A DNA stretch of 64,000 bases from Clostridia bacterium (GCA_017409845.1 JAFQRY010000002.1:104940-168939), one strand, 5' to 3'; shown: positions 25,925-35,124, counted from the first letter of the stretch. Translations and numbers: made by a program. The notes: a model not told the origin generated them from the letters alone.

Positions 25925-27049
25925 ATGAGCAGAATTTTAAAATCATTCCTTGCAGGTCTCATGCTCCCCTGCCTCGGTGCAATGGGAGCACCTCACAAAT
26001 GGCAGTCTGCAAAATTCAGGAGAGAAGGTCCCTCTCCGCTTAAATTTTCGGCGGACGGAAAATTCAGAATTCTTCATCTGACGGATATCCACGATGTTGA
26101 GCCCGAAATGGACGACGATGAAAACAGAGAAATCCCTGAAAGCCGCGACAAGGAAACAATAAACGTTATCGAAAAGCTTGTTGAAAAAACAAAGCCCGAT
26201 CTCGTTGTTTTCGGCGGCGACAACATCAGCGGCTACTGGGAGGAATTCACCTATGACCTCGTTGCAAGCACAATCCGTAAAATCACCGCACCCATACGGG
26301 AAAGAAACATTCCCCTCTGCGTTGTTTTCGGCAATCACGACGGCGAGGAAGGCTTTCACACGGAATTCCAGATGATGCAATATATGGAATACCCTAACTG
26401 CCGCTCCAATCTCAACGATGCCGATGTTTACGGCTGCGGCAACTGCTGCGTTACAATCAGAAACAGCAGCGGCGATAAGGATGCCTTTGCAATCTGGCTT
26501 ATTGACTCAAACGATTATCAGCGTAATTCTCAGGGCGGTCTTTCGTATGACTGCGTGCATGATGACCAGATTGAATGGTATGAAAAGAAATCCGAAGAAC
26601 TGAAAGCAGCAAACAGCGGAAAGCCACTGCCCTCAATCCTCTTTCAGCATATGCCCGTTCAGCAGATGTGTGACGGACTTAAAGAGGTTACCGCAGAGGA
26701 TGACTATTCATTATTCCGTGACGGAAAGTATTTTAAATTCGGTCATAAAATTATCGAAGGAAGAATCAGAGAATGCCCATGCCCTCCCTGCCTTGAAAAT
26801 AACCATCGCAGCCAATTTGAAAGCTGGAAAAAGACAGGTAATATCGTTGCGGCATTTTTCGGCCACGACCATGTGAACGATTTCCACATTAAAATTGACG
26901 GAATTGACCTCTACCAGACTCTCGGTGCGGGTTATTTCACCTACGGTGCGGAAAGAGGCGGCAGACTGATTATTCTTGATGAAAACGACCCCGAAAAAAT
27001 ATATTCGGAGTCGCTTGAGGTTGAAAGGATAACGGAAACAGAAATATAA
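25925..27049 (+). CDS. Calcineurin-like metallophosphoesterase
   Basis: A 374-residue phosphoesterase with the five metal-binding blocks: LTDIHD, FGGDN, FGNHDG, FQHMP and FGHDH. These match the purple-acid-phosphatase/Dcr2-like branch of the superfamily. A hydrophobic start (LKSFLAGLMLPCLGAMGAP) might be a membrane anchor or signal, but no clean cleavage site is seen. An unusual Cys-rich segment (ECPCPPC) sits near residue 282. It is co-transcribed with the WYL regulator. The substrate is unknown. Confidence 0.9.
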   Translation: MSRILKSFLAGLMLPCLGAMGAPHKWQSAKFRREGPSPLKFSADGKFRILHLTDIHDVEPEMDDDENREIPESRDKETINVIEKLVEKTKPDLVVFGGDNISGYWEEFTYDLVASTIRKITAPIRERNIPLCVVFGNHDGEEGFHTEFQMMQYMEYPNCRSNLNDADVYGCGNCCVTIRNSSGDKDAFAIWLIDSNDYQRNSQGGLSYDCVHDDQIEWYEKKSEELKAANSGKPLPSILFQHMPVQQMCDGLKEVTAEDDYSLFRDGKYFKFGHKIIEGRIRECPCPPCLENNHRSQFESWKKTGNIVAAFFGHDHVNDFHIKIDGIDLYQTLGAGYFTYGAERGGRLIILDENDPEKIYSESLEVERITETEI

Positions 27050-27292
27050 TCAGCATTTGCCCTCAACAAACCATTTTCCGTGGTTATCCTCGTAGATGAA
27101 GGTTTCCTTGCCGTTTATCTGCACGGTGTAGCGTATTTCACCGCCGCCGACATTGAGAGATTTTGCCCTGCATCTGTTAAGCAGACGCTCAACGGTATAA
27201 ACCGTACCATCCTCCCACTGAATTCTCAGCGGGCGGCGTTTACCGTCTTTATCAACAAGAACATATACATCAACAAAAACCTTTCTGACCAC
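27050..27292 (-). CDS. Small conserved protein under a LexA-type box
   Basis: An 80-residue protein beginning at GTG (27292) with AAGGAGG 8 bases upstream; an ATG two codons earlier sits too close to that site. The sequence (VRKVFVDVYVLVDKDGKRRPLRIQWEDG, then YTVERLLNRCRAKSL, GGGEIRYTVQINGKETFIYED, GKWFVEGK) is a compact beta-rich domain that I recall as widespread in Firmicutes without a known role. No signal peptide. Promoter plus palindrome suggest SOS control (see the operator entry). It ends one base after the stop of the convergent phosphoesterase gene. Confidence 0.8.
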   Translation of the reverse strand: MVRKVFVDVYVLVDKDGKRRPLRIQWEDGTVYTVERLLNRCRAKSLNVGGGEIRYTVQINGKETFIYEDNHGKWFVEGKC

Positions 27293-27314
27293 CTTCATCA
27301 CCTCCTTGTGTTTC

Positions 27315-27328
27315 AGAACATTTGTTCG
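27315..27328 (-). promoter_or_regulatory. LexA-type (SOS) operator
   Basis: On the minus strand the sequence is CGAACAAATGTTCT, matching the Gram-positive LexA/DinR pattern CGAACNNNNGTTC. It starts 6 bases downstream of the -10 hexamer, a position fit for repression. LexA itself is not encoded in this window. Confidence 0.75.
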
Positions 27329-27334
27329 ATAAAT

Positions 27335-27363
27335 ATAATAACTCTTTTTCCCCCGAATGTCAA
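27335..27363 (-). promoter_or_regulatory. Promoter of the small LexA-box gene
   Basis: TTGACA and TATTAT lie 17 bases apart on the minus strand. Confidence 0.8.
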
Positions 27364-27382
27364 CTGTAAAATATATACAAAT

Positions 27383-27411
27383 ATCCCGCCTGATTTTTCG
27401 TCAGACGGGAT
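27383..27411 (-). terminator. Terminator after the GH127-like gene
   Basis: ATCCCGTCTGA pairs with TCAGGCGGGAT (one G-T pair) on the minus strand; the tail is only moderately T-rich. Confidence 0.6.
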
Positions 27412-27418
27412 ATATTAT

Positions 27419-29230
27419 TTATTCAAGCACAGGCAATTCTGTCATACGGAGCTTTGCACAGCCGTAAGGATAAAGAAGGATTTCTTCCTTTTCTCCCATC
27501 GGTTCTCTTGATTCGGGCACCTTTGCACAGACGGTATCATATCCGTCTTCATAGCCCCAATTGATTTTTCTCACATTAGCTTTAACGGTTACGGGCGGAT
27601 TTTCTGAGGAGAACGGAATATCTCCCGGACTGTTTCTTTCTATGCCGAAAACTTCGCCGCAATAAGCATAGTTCCAGTCTGAAACGGGAATAAGCTCATA
27701 GTCGCAGTAAGGAAATTTACGCTCAACGCCGTCCCTTTCATATTCGAGCATTTTCGTTTCATACTTAACGGGAACGGAGAAAACAAGCGAGCCGCATCTG
27801 ACCGTGTTGAGAGCATTCGGTCTTTTATCAACGGAAAGCGAAACATCAAAAGCAATGTTGATTTTTTGTGCTTCACCTGCTTTTATATCGAAGGAAAGCT
27901 CGTCTGCATCGCTTTTTTCACCGTTGACGGTAAGATTTTCGGCAAACGAAGGTATTCTTATCCTGAATTCAAAATCCTTTTTTGCTTCAACCGTATATTC
28001 AAAGCTGTTTATGAAGGGATATTCCGTTTCAATTTTTATCTGCATATCATCCGTTCTGAGTTCGGAAGGAACGGGAACGGCATTGATAACGGTATTTCCG
28101 TTATACATAAATGCGGAAAGAGCAAATTTCGGCCATGCCTGATTGAAATTCGCCGTACAGCAGCCGTAATTCGGCTCAAGACCGAAAAGGTGGGATTCCT
28201 GCCAGTTAGTTCTGAAAATCGGCTTTCCCGGAAATTTTATGCAGGCAATCTGATTGCTCATCTGGTCATACTGATGAGTCCACATGTCGTCGCTGATTGT
28301 AGCGGGAAGGGCATTGAAAGCAAGCATTTCAAGCCTTTCCGCCCATTTCTCTTCACCCGTGAAAGCATAGAGTATTTCATAGGAATACATCTGCTCGGCT
28401 ACCGCACAAAGCTCGGTGCCCTGAATGGGGCTCAGACCCGAAAGACATTCATCGCCCGTAAAAAGACCGACGGGAGTGCCGTTATATTCTTTAAGAATTT
28501 CATGGAGCTTTTCGGCGTTATCGGTATATTCTTCGCCCAGAATGCTGCATGAAACCGCTTCGCTTTTAAGCATCATGCCGATATTGACGATATGGGTATC
28601 AAATCTCCAGAGATTGAGCGGTCTTTTCCAGCGGGGAACAGCTTCATTGTAATCCATGCCCTGCTCCTTAAGGATTTTCGCAAGGTCTTTAAGCCACTCC
28701 TCGCCCGTGCGTTCATAGATGAAATTAATTGCAATAAAGCACTCAAACCACCTTGCATTACCCCAGTCAAAAAGCTTTATTTCGCCCGTTCTGAGCAACT
28801 CATAATAGTTTTTCAGCACTTTGTAAATCACATCGGGAATTCTTTCATCCTTTGAGCATTCATAATAAACGGTGAGCGTTTTTGTTATGAGCTGAACAGC
28901 CCATGTGTCATATGTTTTTCTGTCCTCATCCTTGCACGGACAAATCCAGCCGTCGGGTCTCTGAAAAGAGATAATCGCATCTATATATTTCTTTGCTCTT
29001 GCAATCATATCTTCATTTTCAAGAAGATATGCAAGAGGAATAAATCCGTCGAGCCAATAGGGCACACGCTCCCAGCCCTCTTTATCGCCGCCGATCCATG
29101 CACTGTTTTTGACATCGGGCCAGATTTTGTCAAGATTTCCGCTCAGACCCTCTGCCTGGATTTCAAGCTGTCTTTTAAGCCATCCGAGAGGCTTTATTTC
29201 GTTTGAAGTATAAAAATTCCACTTATTCAT
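27419..29230 (-). CDS. GH127-like glycoside hydrolase (DUF1680), putative beta-L-arabinofuranosidase
   Basis: A 603-residue protein without a signal peptide, so cytoplasmic. It has the (alpha/alpha)6-barrel landmarks of this family: WIGGDKEGWERVPYWLDGFIPLA near residue 46, RPDGWICP, an EQMYSYEILYAFTGEEKWAERLE helix with the probable acid Glu, and YGCCTANFNQAWPKF with the paired cysteines that bind zinc and include the nucleophile in GH127. A beta-sandwich follows. GH127 enzymes release L-arabinofuranose from plant or glycoprotein glycans; the exact linkage is inferred only at family level. It follows the serine hydrolase gene by 10 bases. Confidence 0.85.
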   Translation of the reverse strand: MNKWNFYTSNEIKPLGWLKRQLEIQAEGLSGNLDKIWPDVKNSAWIGGDKEGWERVPYWLDGFIPLAYLLENEDMIARAKKYIDAIISFQRPDGWICPCKDEDRKTYDTWAVQLITKTLTVYYECSKDERIPDVIYKVLKNYYELLRTGEIKLFDWGNARWFECFIAINFIYERTGEEWLKDLAKILKEQGMDYNEAVPRWKRPLNLWRFDTHIVNIGMMLKSEAVSCSILGEEYTDNAEKLHEILKEYNGTPVGLFTGDECLSGLSPIQGTELCAVAEQMYSYEILYAFTGEEKWAERLEMLAFNALPATISDDMWTHQYDQMSNQIACIKFPGKPIFRTNWQESHLFGLEPNYGCCTANFNQAWPKFALSAFMYNGNTVINAVPVPSELRTDDMQIKIETEYPFINSFEYTVEAKKDFEFRIRIPSFAENLTVNGEKSDADELSFDIKAGEAQKINIAFDVSLSVDKRPNALNTVRCGSLVFSVPVKYETKMLEYERDGVERKFPYCDYELIPVSDWNYAYCGEVFGIERNSPGDIPFSSENPPVTVKANVRKINWGYEDGYDTVCAKVPESREPMGEKEEILLYPYGCAKLRMTELPVLE

Positions 29231-29240
29231 AAAGTATTCC

Positions 29241-30767
29241 TCACTTTTTTGATTTGAATTTCATCGGCATTTCGGTTGTTCTGAGAAAGAATTCAAGCCC
29301 TCTCACAATAACAGGCTTTATTATTCCGCTTTTTCTGACAAAGGAGCTTTGTTCAACATTATTTTTTATGAATTCAACAAAGCTTGGCGTACTTTTTATT
29401 GCGATTTTAACGGCTTCATCCGAAAACTCAAAGGTCATACGCTGAGTTGCAAGAGTATTTATCGGCTTCACGACTGCGTTGAGAACACCGTTTTTCATAA
29501 AGGCATAAGCCCATATTTTATAGTAATAACCCTTTATGCGGCATTCGGAAAGTCTCGGATTTCCGTCAAGTCCGCAGCGGATTATAACCTCATCCTCTTC
29601 TTCAAACCACCTGACGGTAAAAACATCCTCCGTCATTTCAAAAGAAACCTTATTAAGATTACTTTTCGGGCGTTTTGCAAAGCTCGAGGTCAGCGAACGG
29701 GGAATAAGGCTTGCAGGGAACATAAGCTTTGAAATCATATCCGAAACGGGCGTTATGTAAAAGGTTTTTCCCGTCGGCACTTTCGGAAGCTCATTGCATG
29801 CTGCAGGCTTTTCTCCCCTGCCTTCAAGATATTCCGAAAGCTTTTTATCATCTTCTTCGGTTGATTCTTCTTCAAGTGCTTTTGAAAGAACATCACGCAT
29901 CAGCCTTGCATTTTCATCGTCTTTTATCGCACAGTTAAAAACCGCAATAACCGCATTCTGCTTTGGAAAATATGAAACCTGCTGACCGAACATTCCCGTC
30001 ATGCTGAAAATATCATCATAAATCCAGAAAAGATAACCGTAGCCGTCTTCATTCAGCCTTTTGCCGAGATCAACCTGCTTTTTTGTCGCTTCTTTTGTCC
30101 ACCACTCAGGGATAACCTGAATTCCGTTATATTTTCCTCCGTTTGCATAGCATTGACAGATTTTTGCAAGGTCACGAAGGGTCATATATGCACCCGTGCC
30201 TCCGATATTTTCGCCGATTGAATTTGTTTCCCATTCGGGAGGATTGATTCCGAGCGGCTCAAAAAGTCGGGGAGTGAGGTATTCAACAAGGCTCTTTCCC
30301 GAGGTTTTCTGTATAAGAGCGGCAACCATATGAGCATCATTATTGCTGTAAAGAAAGCCCTTTTCCTTGCGGAACGGAGCCTTCATAAACATTTCGGCAT
30401 AGTTACCCGTCATATCCTGAAGAAAAGAAAATTCCTTGTTGCTCTGCATTGTCAGAACGGAACGGACAGTTAAGCTTTCCCATTCGTCGCTTTCGCAATG
30501 CTCATATCCGGGGAACAGATCAATGATTTTTGATTCAAGAGAAAAAAGACCTTCTTCAATTGCAAAGCCTGCCGCCGTTGAAACCACCGATTTCGTGAGC
30601 GAAAACATGGTATGCGGCATATCGGCAGAATAAGGGTAAGCATATTCCTCAAAAACCGTTTCCCCGTCCTTCATAATCAGAAGTCCGTGATTTTCAATGC
30701 CGCTTTTTTCAAGACCCTCATAAAATTCCAGAATCCGCTTGGATGAAATTTTGATTTTTGATTTCAT
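29241..30767 (-). CDS. Serine hydrolase of the beta-lactamase/penicillin-binding family (class C-like)
   Basis: A 508-residue protein. The catalytic SxxK motif is SLTK in MFSLTKSVVSTAAGFAIEEG and the second motif is YSN in FLYSNNDAHMV. No signal peptide is seen, so it is probably an intracellular esterase or amidase rather than a true beta-lactamase. An added C-terminal domain of about 170 residues has no motif I can name. The start has GGGGGA 6 bases upstream. It forms an operon with the GH127-like gene, suggesting a joint role in glycan breakdown such as ester removal (inference). Confidence 0.85.
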   Translation of the reverse strand: MKSKIKISSKRILEFYEGLEKSGIENHGLLIMKDGETVFEEYAYPYSADMPHTMFSLTKSVVSTAAGFAIEEGLFSLESKIIDLFPGYEHCESDEWESLTVRSVLTMQSNKEFSFLQDMTGNYAEMFMKAPFRKEKGFLYSNNDAHMVAALIQKTSGKSLVEYLTPRLFEPLGINPPEWETNSIGENIGGTGAYMTLRDLAKICQCYANGGKYNGIQVIPEWWTKEATKKQVDLGKRLNEDGYGYLFWIYDDIFSMTGMFGQQVSYFPKQNAVIAVFNCAIKDDENARLMRDVLSKALEEESTEEDDKKLSEYLEGRGEKPAACNELPKVPTGKTFYITPVSDMISKLMFPASLIPRSLTSSFAKRPKSNLNKVSFEMTEDVFTVRWFEEEDEVIIRCGLDGNPRLSECRIKGYYYKIWAYAFMKNGVLNAVVKPINTLATQRMTFEFSDEAVKIAIKSTPSFVEFIKNNVEQSSFVRKSGIIKPVIVRGLEFFLRTTEMPMKFKSKK

Positions 30768-30789
30768 TTTCCGCTCCCCCTTTGCAATA

Positions 30790-30817
30790 ATTATATCATT
30801 TTGTGTTAAATAAACAA
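30790..30817 (-). promoter_or_regulatory. Promoter of the serine hydrolase-GH127 operon
   Basis: TTGTTT and TATAAT lie 16 bases apart on the minus strand. Confidence 0.6.
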
Positions 30818-30831
30818 GTGTTAAATAAAAA

Positions 30832-30860
30832 AATCCGCCGTGCGAAAAGCACAGCGGATT
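30832..30860 (-). terminator. Terminator after rpmA
   Basis: AATCCGC and GCGGATT form the base of a hairpin with GTGC/GCAC above; the minus strand then reads into TTTTTTT. Confidence 0.85.
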
Positions 30861-30875
30861 GATTTTACTGTAAAA

Positions 30876-31160
30876 TTACTGCTCAACAGCGTAAACGCTG
30901 ACCTTCTTGCGGTCCTTACCCATACGCTCGAACTTAACTGTTCCGTCGATGAGTGCGAAGAGAGTATCATCTGAACCTCTGCCGACGTTGTTGCCGGGAT
31001 GGATGTGAGTACCTCTCTGCTTTACAAGGATGTTACCTGCAAGAACAAACTGGCCGTCAGCTCTCTTTGCGCCGAGTCTCTTTGACTCTGAATCACGGCC
31101 GTTACGGGTTGAACCCATACCTTTCTTATGAGCGAAAAGCTGAACATTTATCTTAAGCAT
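30876..31160 (-). CDS. rpmA: 50S ribosomal protein L27 (with cleavable N-terminal extension)
   Basis: L27 of 94 residues, reaching the peptidyl transferase centre. The N terminus reads [14 protein letters not shown], the Firmicute form in which Prp removes the first nine residues after the Phe so that AHKKG becomes the N terminus. The rest ([17 protein letters not shown], then [21 protein letters not shown]) is highly conserved. Its ATG overlaps the prp stop as TAATG. Confidence 0.98.
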   Translation of the reverse strand: MLKINVQLFAHKKGMGSTRNGRDSESKRLGAKRADGQFVLAGNILVKQRGTHIHPGNNVGRGSDDTLFALIDGTVKFERMGKDRKKVSVYAVEQ

Positions 31161-31477
31161 TACTTTACACCTCCGTAGATTATTTTAATGTTTTCGGGAT
31201 ACTGCTTTGAAAGACCGGTCAGATGAAGCTCCAACCCTCTGAGAACCGTTTCGGTTTTTTCGTCGGGATTTTGAAGAGTTAAAAGCATTCTGCCGTCATC
31301 AGCTTCGGCATGAGCAGCTGCATTGATAACATCCGTTACCGTGTTTGCCGCCATATATGCCGCCGATGAAACCGCAGCACAAACAACATCTTCGCCGCTT
31401 TCTGCATACATTGCATGACCTTTGATTTCAAAGCCTGTCAGCTGTCTGTTACTGACCAAGAATTTTACCCTTATCAT
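31160..31477 (-). CDS. prp: Ribosomal-processing cysteine protease Prp
   Basis: The 105-residue protease that trims L27. The catalytic His is in [19 protein letters not shown] and the Cys 12 residues later, as in the family. Its place between rplU and rpmA and the matching L27 extension agree with this role. Confidence 0.95.
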   Translation of the reverse strand: MIRVKFLVSNRQLTGFEIKGHAMYAESGEDVVCAAVSSAAYMAANTVTDVINAAAHAEADDGRMLLTLQNPDEKTETVLRGLELHLTGLSKQYPENIKIIYGGVK

Positions 31478-31490
31478 AGGGAAACTTCAA

Positions 31491-31802
31491 TTAAGCGTTG
31501 ATAGCCGAGATTTCAACCTTTGTGTAGGGCTGTCTGTGACCCATCTTACGCTTTGAGTTCTTCTTGGGCTTGTAGGTCATAACGGTGATTTTCTTTGCCT
31601 TACCGTTCTTAACTACTTTTGCGGAAACGCTTGCTCCTGCAACATAGGGAGCGCCAACGGTGATACCGTCGTCAGTTCCGACAGCGATTACCTTATCAAA
31701 GGTGTATTCGCTTGCTTCTTCAGCGCCAAGCTTTTCGATGAAAATTACATCGCCGGCTTCAACCTTGTACTGCTTGCCGCCTGTTTCAATGATTGCGTAC
31801 AT
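31491..31802 (-). CDS. rplU: 50S ribosomal protein L21
   Basis: L21 of 103 residues, starting [18 protein letters not shown] and ending with the basic [19 protein letters not shown] segment that binds 23S rRNA. First gene of the rplU-prp-rpmA operon, behind a consensus promoter and a structured leader. Confidence 0.98.
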   Translation of the reverse strand: MYAIIETGGKQYKVEAGDVIFIEKLGAEEASEYTFDKVIAVGTDDGITVGAPYVAGASVSAKVVKNGKAKKITVMTYKPKKNSKRKMGHRQPYTKVEISAINA

Positions 31803-31814
31803 CGGATTTTCATT

Positions 31815-31922
31815 CCTTTTCTTTAAGACTCGCTATTCTGTAACTCTTATAAGTGGGTTACCGGAGGCACAGATTTTCATCTGTTTTTGGGCATAACTCA
31901 CCCGCCCCGAATATGCGGCATA
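31815..31922 (-). ncRNA. Probable L21 leader (ribosomal protein autoregulatory RNA)
   Basis: About 110 bases of transcribed leader lie between the promoter and rplU. The minus strand contains GCCTCCGGTAACCC and several short stems (for example ACAGATgaaaATCTGT and GGGGCGGGTGAGT). Firmicute rplU genes carry a known L21 leader at this place. I base this on position and partial sequence only; the limits are approximate. Confidence 0.6.
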
Positions 31923-31926
31923 TAGG

Positions 31927-31955
31927 ATTATAGCACAACAATCAACTGTTGTCAA
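31927..31955 (-). promoter_or_regulatory. Consensus promoter of rplU-prp-rpmA
   Basis: Perfect TTGACA and TATAAT lie 17 bases apart on the minus strand. Confidence 0.9.
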
Positions 31956-31966
31956 TCTCTTTTTTA

Positions 31967-32815
31967 TTATTTATTCTGCATCTTTGCGGCGGTGAGAGTG
32001 TTTCTCATAAGCATTGCAATTGTCATGGGGCCTACTCCGCCGGGCACGGGAGTTATCATTGATGATTTATCCTTGACCTCATCAAAATCAACATCGCCGC
32101 AGAGCTTTCCGTTTTCATCTCTGTCCATGCCGACATCAAGAACTATTGCACCGTCCTTGACCATATCGGCTTTAACGAATTTTGCAATTCCGACTGCTGC
32201 AACAAGAATATCAGCCTGTCTTGTGATTTCGGCAAGATTCTGTGTTTTTGAGTGGCAGATTGTGACGGTTGCGTTTCTTGCAAGCATGAGCATAGCCATG
32301 GGCTTGCCTACGATATCGCTTCTGCCGATAATAACACAATGCTTGCCGGTGGGGTCAATGCCTTCATATTCGAGCATCTTCACCATACCCATGGGAGTGC
32401 AGGGCACAAGCTCGCCGTTACCGATGCAGAGTCTGCCGACATTTTCGGGATGGAAGCAGTCAACATCCTTTTCGGGAAGGATTCTTTCGAGAACAAGATT
32501 TTTGTTGATATGTTTGGGAACGGGAAGCTGACAGAGAATGCCGTTAACGGATTTATCCGCATTAAGAGTGTCGATAAGCTCAAGAAGCTCTTCTGTTGTT
32601 GTTTCTTCGGGAAGAGCATATTCGAGCGAACGCATACCCGTTCTTTCACAAGCCGCTTTTTTGTTGTTGACATAAATTCTTGAAGCAGGATCGTTGCCGA
32701 CAATGATAACCGCAAGAGTGGGAAGAATTCCGTTTTCCTTAAGCTCTGCCACCTGCTCCGAAATTTTTTCAAGGTTATATTCCCTGATTGCTTTGCCGTC
32801 TATTATTTTATACAT
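31967..32815 (-). CDS. folD: FolD, methylenetetrahydrofolate dehydrogenase/cyclohydrolase
   Basis: The bifunctional enzyme interconverts methylene-, methenyl- and 10-formyl-tetrahydrofolate. Family signatures are present: the YVNNKKAACERTGM region with the catalytic Lys, GILCQLPVPKHIN, the NADP-binding GRSDIVGKPMAMLML, and PVPGGVGPMTIAML at the end. It has 282 residues. The start overlaps the lgt stop by 8 bases. Confidence 0.97.
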   Translation of the reverse strand: MYKIIDGKAIREYNLEKISEQVAELKENGILPTLAVIIVGNDPASRIYVNNKKAACERTGMRSLEYALPEETTTEELLELIDTLNADKSVNGILCQLPVPKHINKNLVLERILPEKDVDCFHPENVGRLCIGNGELVPCTPMGMVKMLEYEGIDPTGKHCVIIGRSDIVGKPMAMLMLARNATVTICHSKTQNLAEITRQADILVAAVGIAKFVKADMVKDGAIVLDVGMDRDENGKLCGDVDFDEVKDKSSMITPVPGGVGPMTIAMLMRNTLTAAKMQNK

Positions 32816-33833
32816 TTTTATTTACCTCCGCATCATCCGTTTCGGTTTCAGCTTCTTTTACACATTCATCTTTCGTTTCGGGAGCCGTTTCTTTCTCTTC
32901 CTCTGCTTTTTTCTTAAGCTCTTCTTCAAGGAAAAAGTCAATTCCGTCGATGGGCTGAGGATTTTTCTTGTGTTTTCTGAGAAGAACAATCAGAAGCACG
33001 GCACAAACCAAAACGAGAGCAGCTGAAAGTGCCTGCGAAACGCGGATTGTTGTGCCTGCAATATAAAGGCTGTCTGTGCGAAGGCCTTCAACAACGGTTC
33101 TTTCAAGACCGTACCATATACCGTAGCAAAGAGCAATCTGTCCGCTGAATTTTCTTGCCTTGCGGCAAATAAGATAAAGCACAAAAAATCCGAGAAGACA
33201 CCAGACCGATTCATAAAGGAAGGTGGGGTGTACGGGAAGATTCGGGTCAACGCTGAAGCCCTTTTCGGCATAGAGTGCCTGATTTCTCATTATATCCGCA
33301 GCAATTTTTTCGCTCCACATGCCCCAGGGAAGGTCGGTGTTGACACCGAAAGCCTCCTGATTTGTGAAGTTGCCCCATCTGCCGATGCCCTGACCGATAA
33401 GAAGGCTCATCGTTGCAATATCAAGCAGATTCCAGTAATTCATCTTGCGGACCTTACACACAACAAAGGCTGCCGCAAGACCGCCGATGATGCCGCCGTA
33501 AATGGCAAGTCCGCCCTGCCATATCTGAGGAATTTCAGCAAGATGACTGCCGTAGTAATCCCATTTTGAGAAAACATAATAAAGTCTTGCACCGATGATG
33601 GCAAAAACCGTTCCGTAAATAAGAACATCCACCATCTTATCAAGACTCATTTTCCATTTATATGCCATTCTGCCGCCGAAAAGCACGGCAAGCAGAAATC
33701 CGAATGCAATAATTGCACCGTAAAATTTTATTTCGATGTCGATTCCGAATATAGAGAAATCCGCAAGCACACTCGGCACGCTGAAGCCTCTTTTTATCAG
33801 ATTCGGGAAATAGACAATCGCATAATCCGACAT
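32808..33833 (-). CDS. lgt: Prolipoprotein diacylglyceryl transferase
   Basis: Lgt attaches diacylglycerol to the lipobox Cys of lipoproteins, of which this window encodes several. The 341-residue membrane protein has the signature GRWGNFTNQEAFG (the family's GRxGNFxNxExxG motif) and the essential Arg-rich loop further on. The last 45 residues form an acidic, Glu/Lys-rich cytoplasmic tail longer than usual. It lies 16 bases after the ymfH-like gene. Confidence 0.97.
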   Translation of the reverse strand: MSDYAIVYFPNLIKRGFSVPSVLADFSIFGIDIEIKFYGAIIAFGFLLAVLFGGRMAYKWKMSLDKMVDVLIYGTVFAIIGARLYYVFSKWDYYGSHLAEIPQIWQGGLAIYGGIIGGLAAAFVVCKVRKMNYWNLLDIATMSLLIGQGIGRWGNFTNQEAFGVNTDLPWGMWSEKIAADIMRNQALYAEKGFSVDPNLPVHPTFLYESVWCLLGFFVLYLICRKARKFSGQIALCYGIWYGLERTVVEGLRTDSLYIAGTTIRVSQALSAALVLVCAVLLIVLLRKHKKNPQPIDGIDFFLEEELKKKAEEEKETAPETKDECVKEAETETDDAEVNKNV

Positions 33834-33849
33834 TTTTTTATTCCTCCTG

Positions 33850-35124
33850 TCACGAAACCGGGCTTATAACCGAAAGAGCACACGATTCTTCTTTTATTGC
33901 CGCAAGTCGTTCGGCAGCCTTTTCCAACGTAAGATTTTTGCAGGCTTCAAGCTCCGCAAACGGCTCATAATCATTGAAATAAAGGTTCATCATCATATTT
34001 GCAATATCGTCGATATCGTTGTAGCACATAACATATCTGCCGTAGAATTTGCGTTTTGCTCTTTCAAAGGCTGCAGGGTCAATGCCCTCTGCCTGTGCTT
34101 TTTTGATTTCGGATTTGATGATATCCGCCGTTTTTTCGGGGTCGCAGCTTGTGCCGCCGACCATAACGCACGAAAAGCCGAAGCCGTTGAACATCTCCGA
34201 GCCGAAGCCCATATCAATCAATTCCTCATCAAGCAGACGCTTGAAAAGCGGAGAGGATTTTCCGAAAAGAGCTTCAAGCACGATTTCGGAAGCAATTTCA
34301 TCCTCAAGACTGAGAAGAGGCTCGCTGAGCTCCTCTTTGAAGCCGAGAAGGAACTGCTTCTGAGCAACGGAAAGCTTTTCTTCGATATAGCTCTGAACAG
34401 GCTTTGCACTCTCTTTTTCAAACTTTCTTTCGGCAGGCTTTGCAGTCTCCGACTTCTTTATACATCTGTCAACAATATCAAAAACCTCCTGCGGCTCGAT
34501 TGCACCGGCTACACAGAGCACCATGTTGGCAGGGTTATAGAAATTTTTATAAAGTCTGTAAAGCAGGTCGGCATCAATTTTTGCAATTGACTCCTGCGTG
34601 CCCGCAATATCAATTCTTACGGGGTGATTTGCATAGAGTGCCCTGAGAAGGTTAAACATAACCTGCCAGTCGGGCAAATCCTGATACATTCTGATTTCCT
34701 GACCGATAATCCCCTGTTCTTTTTCAACAGTCTGCTGAGTGAAATAGGGATTCTGAACGAAATCAAGAAGAATTTCAAGTGATTCGCCGATATTCTCTGA
34801 GCCCTTGAAGAGATACGCGGTTTTTTCAAAGCTTGTGTATGCATTAGCACTCGCACCTGTTTTTGCAAAACGCTCAAACGCATTCAGATCTTCGCTTTCA
34901 AAAAGCTTATGCTCAAGAAAATGGGCGGTGCCCTCAGGTATCGTTTCAAATTCACCGTTATCACTTTTCACGGCGGTATCAATCGAGCCGTATTTTACTC
35001 CGAAAACGGCATAAGCCGATGAATAGCCCTCCTTGGGCATAACTCTTATTTCAAGACCCGATTCGTGACGGGCACAGTATACGGTTTCGCCGAGCTTTTC
35101 GTTTGTTATCTGCTTAACCTTCAT
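33850..35124 (-). CDS. M16-family zinc peptidase, YmfH-like (active half)
   Basis: A 424-residue peptidase of the insulinase type. The inverted zinc motif HFLEH is followed by the distal Glu in the EKEQGIIGQEIRMY helix, so it should be catalytic. Its upstream partner lacks the motif. YmfF/YmfH pairs are widespread in Firmicutes and are named in some annotations for a link to EF-P modification; the substrate is not certain. Start and stop of the two genes overlap by 11 bases. Confidence 0.88.
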   Translation of the reverse strand: MKVKQITNEKLGETVYCARHESGLEIRVMPKEGYSSAYAVFGVKYGSIDTAVKSDNGEFETIPEGTAHFLEHKLFESEDLNAFERFAKTGASANAYTSFEKTAYLFKGSENIGESLEILLDFVQNPYFTQQTVEKEQGIIGQEIRMYQDLPDWQVMFNLLRALYANHPVRIDIAGTQESIAKIDADLLYRLYKNFYNPANMVLCVAGAIEPQEVFDIVDRCIKKSETAKPAERKFEKESAKPVQSYIEEKLSVAQKQFLLGFKEELSEPLLSLEDEIASEIVLEALFGKSSPLFKRLLDEELIDMGFGSEMFNGFGFSCVMVGGTSCDPEKTADIIKSEIKKAQAEGIDPAAFERAKRKFYGRYVMCYNDIDDIANMMMNLYFNDYEPFAELEACKNLTLEKAAERLAAIKEESCALSVISPVS

